Origin: Moraxella bovis
Lineage (GTDB): Bacteria > Pseudomonadota > Gammaproteobacteria > Pseudomonadales > Moraxellaceae
Direction of reading: 5' to 3'
DNA length: 64,000 bases
Assembly (NCBI RefSeq): GCF_002014975.1
Contig: NZ_MUXV01000048.1
Coordinates: forward strand, 1-64,000
Positions within the stretch are counted from its first letter, which is position 1. Each line of letters begins with the position of its first letter. The position numbers and the translations under genes are program-made. Shown one piece after another: positions 57,716-64,000 of this stretch. The notes below the pieces were generated by a model. It had not been told where the DNA came from, made no database searches, and saw nothing but the letters and a program-made list of their open reading frames with translations.

Positions 57716-58558
57716 ATGGTAAATCGCTCTGAATCTGGGGTGGCACTGATTGCTGTGCTCTTATTTTTGCTTTTGATTGCGATTGCAGGCATGATAGCGG
57801 TGCGTCAGGGTAGTTTGGATTTACGTGTTGCCACCAATGAACAAGCTGACGTGCTGATGTTAAACTCATCTGACTCTGTATTGGCTCATATCGAGACGGT
57901 AGCTGGCGATAATAATCACGTGCTTCGCCCCCAGATGATGTCTCAGACTAGAGGTGTGCTTGGCTACTTCATTCCCATCGGTGGTGCCAATGCGGACCCT
58001 AATGAGAAAGTAGACCATCAAGTGCGTTTTTGCTACACACCCAATGCACAGACATTTTTTGATGTCGAGAGAGCTCGTGTGTTACTGCCAGGTGGCGGCA
58101 CCATGCGTACCAATGATGGTGCTTGCAACCCCAATAATGCCCAAGACTATATATCGGGGCGTAACACTGTTATGACTCAGGTGGTAACCCGTGGATTAAC
58201 CAGTCAGACTGCCGATAGTGATAATTTTAAGTTAGCATTAGAAGGCGAGCAGACGGGTGCAGGCTTAACACCGCCTAGCTCTCGCATTGCCATGCACAGT
58301 GTGTCTATGCTGCCTGGCTTGTCCAGTGCTGGCAGTGCTGATATTAGGAATTGTATGGATATGGCGGTCGGTGATATTACGAATGCCAACTATGGCAATA
58401 ACTTCGGTACAAGAAATTTAACCACTTGTCTCCAAGAGCAAGGTGTCCCTGCCAAAGCCATCGTTGAAGAAGCTACTCTGCGCTTTGAAAGAGAGGCGGA
58501 TGTCTGCGACAATGCTCAGCTTGCTGCAGACGGCACCTGTCGGGCACCTACACCATAA
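57716..58558 (+). CDS. pilX: Type IV pilus minor pilin PilX-like
   Basis: The 280-residue protein starts at the ATG at 57716 after AAAGGTGGTACT. An upstream in-frame ATG at 57683 has no ribosome site. The N-terminus MVNRSESGVALIAVLLFLLLIAIAGMIAVRQGSLDLRVATNEQ is the PilX pattern, a class with a short leader and Gly-Val-Ala cleavage. The C-terminus has DVCDNAQLAADGTC with a likely disulphide. It supports pilus biogenesis. Confidence 0.88.
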   Translation: MVNRSESGVALIAVLLFLLLIAIAGMIAVRQGSLDLRVATNEQADVLMLNSSDSVLAHIETVAGDNNHVLRPQMMSQTRGVLGYFIPIGGANADPNEKVDHQVRFCYTPNAQTFFDVERARVLLPGGGTMRTNDGACNPNNAQDYISGRNTVMTQVVTRGLTSQTADSDNFKLALEGEQTGAGLTPPSSRIAMHSVSMLPGLSSAGSADIRNCMDMAVGDITNANYGNNFGTRNLTTCLQEQGVPAKAIVEEATLRFEREADVCDNAQLAADGTCRAPTP

Positions 58559-58599
58559 GAATCTTAAGAGTAGTGATTATTAAAATACCAAGGTAATAT

Positions 58600-61500
58600 A
58601 TGATGAAAACATTTTCAATAAAACAGCTTAGTCACGCCATTATCGCCACCATGACGGTCATGAGTGCAGCGACACTACAATCTCATGCCAATACTGTTGA
58701 AAAACGCATTGGCGACCTAGAAATCTATGAAGCACCTACAGGTGGTGGCTCATCAGTCATGCTGATGCTGGATAACTCAGGATCGATGGGTCCAGCCAGT
58801 GTGGGCGTTGATTATCCTGGTAGAGGATGTCGCGATAGTCGAGATCTTCGGTTTGACACTAACTTAGTTGTTGTCAAAAAAGATGATGGCAGTCCTGGCG
58901 AGCGTGTCAGTTATACAAGAAACTACTGCACCTCGACGGCGTATTATGATCGTATGGCACGTCTAAAAGATGCCATTATGCCACTGCTGGCCGATCCAGC
59001 CACAGGCTTTGGGGCTGACTATATGCAGTATAAGATCGGGCTGGGTAACTTTTTTATGAGAAGTAACGTTGATGGTGGCGGGGTCATCTCTTATCCTGTC
59101 TCTGAGCTGACTTATGAGCACAGACTGGCGATGGCGAAAATCATCGCGGGTCTGACAGCCAGCACCAACACACCCACCGCTCATGCCTATGCCGAAGCGG
59201 GGGCGTATATGCTAGGGACGACCACGAGTGGCTCAACAGAGATGGCGGACTTTTATACTTTGGTAACGTATGGTAACAACCCAGCGAACGGTACTCCCAT
59301 GATTCGCTGTACTGCACCACAGCCCAAAGAAGGTCGGCTAGACACCACATGTCCGAATTATGGTATTATGAGGGCAACATTTAGCCGACAGCTATTAGCT
59401 GATCTTGGTGCGAATTATCAATATAGTAATGGACGGACAACTTTTTATTATAAAAAAGAAACCCTACCCAAGGGGGCTACAGGCAGTGGTTTTAACATGG
59501 CACACTCAAATGCCATCAAAGACAACACTTATGCCTCCCCGATTGGTAGTAGTCAATGTGACGGTCAGGGCATCTACTTTCTGACAGATGGTGAGCCCAA
59601 CAACGCCAGCGGTAATGGCGTTGCTGACAATGCCACCACTTCCATCATGAATGCTGCCTTGGGGGCGAACCGTCTGTCTTTAAATGGTGGACTTTGCTCT
59701 ATTAATGGCAAACCTAGAGATATCATTAGTGCTGGTAGTGGCTATGCCAGCGCTAGAAGCACCATCGGTCATCCTCAGTGGGAGTGTATTGGCGAGTTTG
59801 CCAAGGTATTGACCAGTAAAGATAACAAGGTGGGTAAGCCGATTTTGACAGCCACGGTCGGTTTTGGTAAGGTCTTCGAAGATGCAGGTAGATATAAGAC
59901 CAACAAGGAGGTGGTGGATCTTTTCACAGGTGAAAAAAGCACCAGAAATATCTATGACTGCTCTCGCATCAAAAACCGTGATGCGAAAAACCTATGTTAT
60001 CTGGGTGAGCGTGGTCATGGGTATGGTCAGGGCGGTTTTTATTATGCCGAATCTTCGAAAGATGTCGCCAGAAGTATTGTTGAATTTGTAACTAGTGTGA
60101 CGGGCAGTATCTCAGCCGCTCCTTCAGGAACGGTGGCTGTGCCAACTGACCCATTATCTATCGCCAGCTTGCAGCCTTATGCCTATCTGCCCATGCTACA
60201 GGCGAATATTGCGGACGCCCCTGCGACCTGGCCGGGCAACTTAAAAAAATACCACACGCTAAACGGCACATTATATGGTAGAGATGGGGTGACCAGACTC
60301 TATCAGACGGCAGGAGGCTCCACCTTCCCCTATGCCACCAACCCCAGGGCTCTGGATATATGGCAAAAAGGAGATGCCGCCGATGGTGCCATTACCACAG
60401 GGGGTAGCTATGCACGCTTGCCCACGCCTACGGCAAACAACAAGAATACCGTGCGTACAGTCTATGTAGAAGATGCTGGTAAGATGAAGAAGGTAGGTGT
60501 CCAAAACGGTCAGCTATTTGGCTTTGATACCTTGTCAGCGAGCTACAGTGCCTTAGATAAGGCGTATATCCTGCATTACCTGGGCTTTGGTAATGTGTCT
60601 TTGTTAGAATCAGACTATCAAGGCACGCCAGCACAGCAGAATGCTAAACTACAAAGTGAGTTTAGCAAAGCACCTGTAGGCAAGCCGGTCATGGGTGGTA
60701 TACATCACTCTGTACCAGCATTGGTGGCATACCAAGGTCAGTTTGACAGCACAGGCAACGTCTCATCAACACAAGGTCGTCAGGACTACGTGCTGTATGG
60801 CTCCATGAGCGGTTCTTTACTTATGGCAAATGCCAGCACTGGCGAAGAGGAGTTTAGTTTTATCCCTCGCAGAATGTTTGAAGATGACAAACAGCGTAGA
60901 GCTCTAAGCCCATCAGGAACAGGCACTTCTGGCGAGCCTGCCTTTGGGGTCGATGCACCTTGGGTGATTAATGCTAAATACAACTATGACTTTTCAGCTT
61001 CACCCACACGGATTACCACCGATGCAATTGCCGCTTCGAATAATGCAACAGCTCAGGGGCGAGGTCATATCTATGCCTACGGCGGTCTGCGTATGGGGGG
61101 TGAGGGTCTTTATGGCTTGGATTTGACCGATAGATTGGCACCTAGCATGCTATTTAGCATAGACAGCAAAACAGCTGGATTTGAACGCATGGGTCAAATT
61201 TGGGCGAAACCTGTTGTGGCAAAAATCAAAACCGGAACTGGCAGTAGAGGTGAAAGTATTGAGCGTGAGGTGTTGATTTTTGGCGGTGGCTATGACATGT
61301 GCTATGAGAACACCCTGTTCAAACTAAATGATGCCAACAATAAGGATACAACGTGTGCTAACAAAGCAGAGACCAAAGGTAATGCGGTTTATATGGTCGA
61401 CTCAAAGACAGGAGAGCTGGTTGGACGCTGGACAAGAGGTGAGAGCATTGGTGGTGCAGGTGTTACAACCACCAGCGGGTTAGCTCATATGAATCACAGC

Positions 61501-62649
61501 GTGGTGGGTGGCATTACAGCACTTGACCGCAACAATAACGGTTATATTGACCATCTGTATTTTGCCGATTTGGGTGGTCAGGTGTTTCGTGTTGACTTAA
61601 TTGAGCTATCAGGCGAAAATAACGAGACAGAACTGACCAACAAGATAACCAGAGGTGTGGTCAGGGTATTTAACGCCAACGAGGGTGGTTTGGGCGAAAA
61701 TCACATCCCTTATCGTTTTTATGAAGCACCGATTGCAAGTTTTTATACCGATCCTAATGATTCACAGCGTTTTGCGGTGGTCAATGTCGCCTCAGGGGAC
61801 AGAAGTTCGCCACTAAGCCGTCGCCGTGGATTGTCAGACGCAAACCGTATCTATGGTATTATCGATCGTGATATCGCCAGCACCCGTGTAACCAACTCGT
61901 TGATTGGGGCAGATGGATTGATGAGCATCAACCTAAATAATTCAAATTTACGAAAAATGGACACCAAGGAGATTGCTGGAGCTCAAGACACAGAACAATA
62001 CCGTGAGTCGCTCATCAAAACCATGAGAGACAAAAAGCTCAATGAAGAAAAAGAAGTTAGAGTGGGTGATACCACCATCAAACTGCCAGTATATGAGCAC
62101 ATGGGTTGGTATTATGACATGATTCGTTATGATGGACGTATTGATGTTGAGAACCTAAAAGCGGTCGGACCGGGCATGGTTGCAGGTGGCGTGTACTATA
62201 ACAGTGTCTATAGTCCTGATTTTCAGTTTGGTAGTGGTGGGACGTGTGAAGCTCGTACCATAGGTGCAACAGAGCGTCAAATGTATTGTATGCCTTGGGG
62301 TGTCTGCCCAACCAATACTGCCGAAAAACCATCTGCAAATGGCACGTTAGGTTATGCAACGGCTGGTATGGGCATCCAAGAGTTGGCAACCGTCGCCTAT
62401 ACTTCAGAGCGTGATACAACCACAAACTTGCGTACCTTCCTAAGTGCTCAAACCGTACAAGAAAGAGCCAGTATGGCAAACACTAGCCCTTCCCGAGGTG
62501 GTGGTTCAGATGGTCGTTTCGTTGATACGGCAGGTACATCGGTTAATACTGGTGTCGGTGTTGATTTGCCCTCACAGCCACAGATTGACAGTGAAAGATA
62601 CAACCTGCGAGTGAATCGTTGGTACGATTTCCAAAATGCGGAGAGATGA
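58600..62649 (+). CDS. pilY1: Type IV pilus tip adhesin PilY1-like
   Basis: The 1349-residue protein has a signal peptide (about 30 residues, ATMTVMSAATLQSHA). A von Willebrand factor A-like domain with the metal-site motif DNSGSMG (about 57-63) and a C-terminal beta propeller follow. The propeller carries a 9-residue calcium loop DRNNNGYID (977-985) before HLYFADLGGQVFRVDL. PilY1 sits at the pilus tip and controls extension, retraction and adhesion. This one is longer than in many Pseudomonas (about 1160). It follows pilX closely with AAGGTAATAT. Confidence 0.93.
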   Translation: MMKTFSIKQLSHAIIATMTVMSAATLQSHANTVEKRIGDLEIYEAPTGGGSSVMLMLDNSGSMGPASVGVDYPGRGCRDSRDLRFDTNLVVVKKDDGSPGERVSYTRNYCTSTAYYDRMARLKDAIMPLLADPATGFGADYMQYKIGLGNFFMRSNVDGGGVISYPVSELTYEHRLAMAKIIAGLTASTNTPTAHAYAEAGAYMLGTTTSGSTEMADFYTLVTYGNNPANGTPMIRCTAPQPKEGRLDTTCPNYGIMRATFSRQLLADLGANYQYSNGRTTFYYKKETLPKGATGSGFNMAHSNAIKDNTYASPIGSSQCDGQGIYFLTDGEPNNASGNGVADNATTSIMNAALGANRLSLNGGLCSINGKPRDIISAGSGYASARSTIGHPQWECIGEFAKVLTSKDNKVGKPILTATVGFGKVFEDAGRYKTNKEVVDLFTGEKSTRNIYDCSRIKNRDAKNLCYLGERGHGYGQGGFYYAESSKDVARSIVEFVTSVTGSISAAPSGTVAVPTDPLSIASLQPYAYLPMLQANIADAPATWPGNLKKYHTLNGTLYGRDGVTRLYQTAGGSTFPYATNPRALDIWQKGDAADGAITTGGSYARLPTPTANNKNTVRTVYVEDAGKMKKVGVQNGQLFGFDTLSASYSALDKAYILHYLGFGNVSLLESDYQGTPAQQNAKLQSEFSKAPVGKPVMGGIHHSVPALVAYQGQFDSTGNVSSTQGRQDYVLYGSMSGSLLMANASTGEEEFSFIPRRMFEDDKQRRALSPSGTGTSGEPAFGVDAPWVINAKYNYDFSASPTRITTDAIAASNNATAQGRGHIYAYGGLRMGGEGLYGLDLTDRLAPSMLFSIDSKTAGFERMGQIWAKPVVAKIKTGTGSRGESIEREVLIFGGGYDMCYENTLFKLNDANNKDTTCANKAETKGNAVYMVDSKTGELVGRWTRGESIGGAGVTTTSGLAHMNHSVVGGITALDRNNNGYIDHLYFADLGGQVFRVDLIELSGENNETELTNKITRGVVRVFNANEGGLGENHIPYRFYEAPIASFYTDPNDSQRFAVVNVASGDRSSPLSRRRGLSDANRIYGIIDRDIASTRVTNSLIGADGLMSINLNNSNLRKMDTKEIAGAQDTEQYRESLIKTMRDKKLNEEKEVRVGDTTIKLPVYEHMGWYYDMIRYDGRIDVENLKAVGPGMVAGGVYYNSVYSPDFQFGSGGTCEARTIGATERQMYCMPWGVCPTNTAEKPSANGTLGYATAGMGIQELATVAYTSERDTTTNLRTFLSAQTVQERASMANTSPSRGGGSDGRFVDTAGTSVNTGVGVDLPSQPQIDSERYNLRVNRWYDFQNAER

Positions 62650-62650
62650 T

Positions 62651-63244
62651 ATGACTCAGAGGTTTTTCGTTAAACATCACGAGCAGGGTTTTACCTTGTT
62701 GGAGCTGATAATTGTGGTAATAGTTGTGGCGATACTTGCCAGCATTGCCCTTCCTAACTATCGCAACATGGTTGTTCGCAATGCAGAGTCAGAGGTGCAG
62801 TCTACCATGGGTAGAATCCAAGTGGATTTAGATAGATGGCGAGCATCTGCCATGACCTATCGTGGTTTTGTACCTGTCAGAGATGTCGATAATAACGGAA
62901 GATTGATTCATAGTTACGGTGATAATAATAACACCCCTAACGGTACTGTTATATTCGTGCCGTTAGGCAGTAACCAAAATAACTTTCGCTATCGTATTGA
63001 GTTAAGAGACGGTGATAATACAGCAGTCGGTCTAAATCCTGCCATTAATGCCAACATTGTAGGCTCGGGACGCTCTTGGGTGATGCATGCCACGCCAAAT
63101 CCCAATAATGGCAGCATTAATAACGCCAGTGCTTTTGTACTGCGTAGCACAGGTTTTAAGTGTAAATCCAGCGCTGGTGCTAATCCGACTGTGGTAGGTC
63201 TAGCTACGACGACCTGTAATGCTGCAGGGCAGGAGACTTGGTGA
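62651..63244 (+). CDS. pilE: PilE-like minor pilin
   Basis: The 197-residue prepilin has leader [27 protein letters not shown], and then a Gly/Asn-rich head with two late Cys ([20 protein letters not shown]) that likely close a loop. The ATG at 62651 lies one base after the pilY1 stop, with a GGAGAG site inside the upstream gene. It is the PilE-type minor pilin that ends the pilV-W-X-Y1-E series. Confidence 0.8.
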   Translation: MTQRFFVKHHEQGFTLLELIIVVIVVAILASIALPNYRNMVVRNAESEVQSTMGRIQVDLDRWRASAMTYRGFVPVRDVDNNGRLIHSYGDNNNTPNGTVIFVPLGSNQNNFRYRIELRDGDNTAVGLNPAINANIVGSGRSWVMHATPNPNNGSINNASAFVLRSTGFKCKSSAGANPTVVGLATTTCNAAGQETW

Positions 63245-63675
63245 TGAATAAACAACAGGGATTTACACTGATAGAAGTAACCATTGTGGTGGTGATTATA
63301 GCCATCTTGGCAGCCATTGCCATTCCTAGCTATCAAGATTATGTTGTGCGTACTAAGCGTGCAGACATGATGACAGAATTACAAAATATTGGTAGGCAGT
63401 TAGAGGCAAGAAAGCTGGCGGTGGGACGGGGCGGTTACCGTGCTTTGGCAGCTAACAACAACCAAGCCATCCAAGATTTGCTTGGGGGCTATCCTCGCTC
63501 AGGTATTGCATTATATAATGTAACCATCGGTGACCTAGACTCTGGTAACTGGGTATTAACAGCAAATCCAAGTGCAGCTGGTACACAAGCTAGAGATGGT
63601 GCACTTGTTCTAAGCGCCAATGGTAGAAAATGCCGTGATAATAGCTGTGGCATGGGTGATGAATGGAGAAATTAG
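63244..63675 (+). CDS. Second PilE-like minor pilin
   Basis: The 143-residue prepilin opens [43 protein letters not shown], cleaved after Gly6, and ends with C-type loop [17 protein letters not shown]. The start shares its A with the previous stop (TGATG) and AGGAG lies 8 bases upstream. It resembles PilE minor pilins of Pseudomonas and Acinetobacter rather than the main pilin. The pair may be a duplication. Confidence 0.8.
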   Translation: MNKQQGFTLIEVTIVVVIIAILAAIAIPSYQDYVVRTKRADMMTELQNIGRQLEARKLAVGRGGYRALAANNNQAIQDLLGGYPRSGIALYNVTIGDLDSGNWVLTANPSAAGTQARDGALVLSANGRKCRDNSCGMGDEWRN

Positions 63676-63710
63676 TAGCTCTGTTATTATCATTCTAAGT
63701 TGCTACTTAA

Positions 63711-63745
63711 AACTCACCCAATAATAACATATCGGGTGAGTTTTT
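63711..63745 (+). terminator. Terminator of the minor-pilin operon
   Basis: Stem AACTCACCC with complement GGGTGAGTT, 14-base loop, and a T run. Confidence 0.85.
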
Positions 63746-63753
63746 ATTAGACT

Positions 63754-63834
63754 TCTTTCCAAACCCCGATTTTTATAGATCTTTAAAAACTTCAAACCTA
63801 GTGTTTATAAGGGTTTATTTTTAGTTTGGAAAGA
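63754..63834. repeat. Inverted repeat TCTTTCCAAAC, arms 59 bases apart
   Basis: TCTTTCCAAAC at 63754-63764 and its complement at 63824-63834 bound an 81-bp AT-rich segment, perhaps a relic of a mobile element. The other sequence of the 325-base terminal gap holds nothing recognisable except the element at 63958. Confidence 0.45.
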
Positions 63835-63957
63835 GGTTTATTGCCAAACATTTATCAATCAAATGTATCGATTTGGTTCTCTATTGATATATTTTACCAA
63901 ATGAATAAGCATCTTTTCCAAAAATTCTTTGCAGTCATACGCTCATCTCTATTATAA

Positions 63958-64000
63958 TAGGAGTGTTGAACTTTTGTATTTGCAATAAAAGCAAGATTTA
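63958..64000 (-). repeat. MITE-like interspersed element, copy C (cut by window end)
   Basis: TAGGAGTGTTGAAC and the following ATTTGCAATA match, in reverse orientation, the right end of copies A and B (CAAATATAAAAGTTCAAC). The element continues beyond the window. Confidence 0.6.

Overview
The window looks like a chromosomal segment of a Moraxella species (Moraxellaceae, Gammaproteobacteria). This rests on the dnaN-recF pair, the style of the housekeeping proteins (Tex, HemL, SecA, ErpA, DnaJ, DapB), the minor-pilin/PilY1 cluster and a moderately AT-rich composition. No rRNA, tRNA or CRISPR array was found. Species was not determined.

Layout. (1) 1-2.5 kb: origin-proximal dnaN-recF, with three parS-like ParB sites in or just after recF. 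(2) 2.6-8.7 kb: a Tat-exported spermidine-dehydrogenase-like flavoenzyme, tex and an NsrR-type regulator; tex is flanked by two copies of a tiny transcription unit (palindrome, promoter, mini-ORF, terminator). (3) 8.7-13.2 kb: a 50-residue peptide gene that resembles a RiPP precursor, two adjacent flavin oxidoreductase genes that are both frameshifted, an ArsR-type regulator, an RluA-family pseudouridine synthase and a small membrane protein. (4) 13.4-18 kb: hemL and secA, separated by a MITE-like element that also sits upstream of dnaN and reappears at the window end.

(5) About 18.0-40.3 kb: a defective Mu-like (transposable) prophage, with its transposition end to the right. The repressor and ner region come first, then the leftward genes: truncated MuA transposase, DUF3164, ANR, DUF2786, truncated portal, MuF-toxin with candidate immunity gene, protease/scaffold, decoration, capsid, a frameshifted Acb2-like anti-CBASS gene, Gp49, tail tube, a lysogeny-like cargo block (repressor, Cro-like, antirepressor, HicAB), a tape-measure fusion and tail genes. 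Internal deletions have removed most of MuA, all of MuB, Mor, lysis, terminase, the portal N-terminus and several connector genes. The remnant should not transpose or package by itself but keeps intact toxin, immunity and regulatory genes.

(6) 40.3-53.6 kb: a two-gene operon (membrane metallophosphoesterase and YheT-like hydrolase), a 1596-residue exonuclease-RecQ-UvrD fusion helicase, a J-domain protein with a YheS-like ABC-F ATPase, erpA, a DUF2939 lipoprotein-like or membrane protein, dnaJ and dapB. (7) 53.6-63.7 kb: a short secretin-domain periplasmic protein, a roadblock/LC7 protein, and the type IV pilus minor-pilin operon (FimU/FimT-like, PilV, PilW, PilX, PilY1 and two PilE-like pilins), which builds the PilY1-tipped initiation complex of the pilus.

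The best candidates for something little described are the duplicated mini transcription unit around tex, the orphan RiPP-like peptide, the prophage MuF-toxin/immunity pair, the frameshifted anti-CBASS gene, the double repressor circuitry, and the three-enzyme RecQ fusion.
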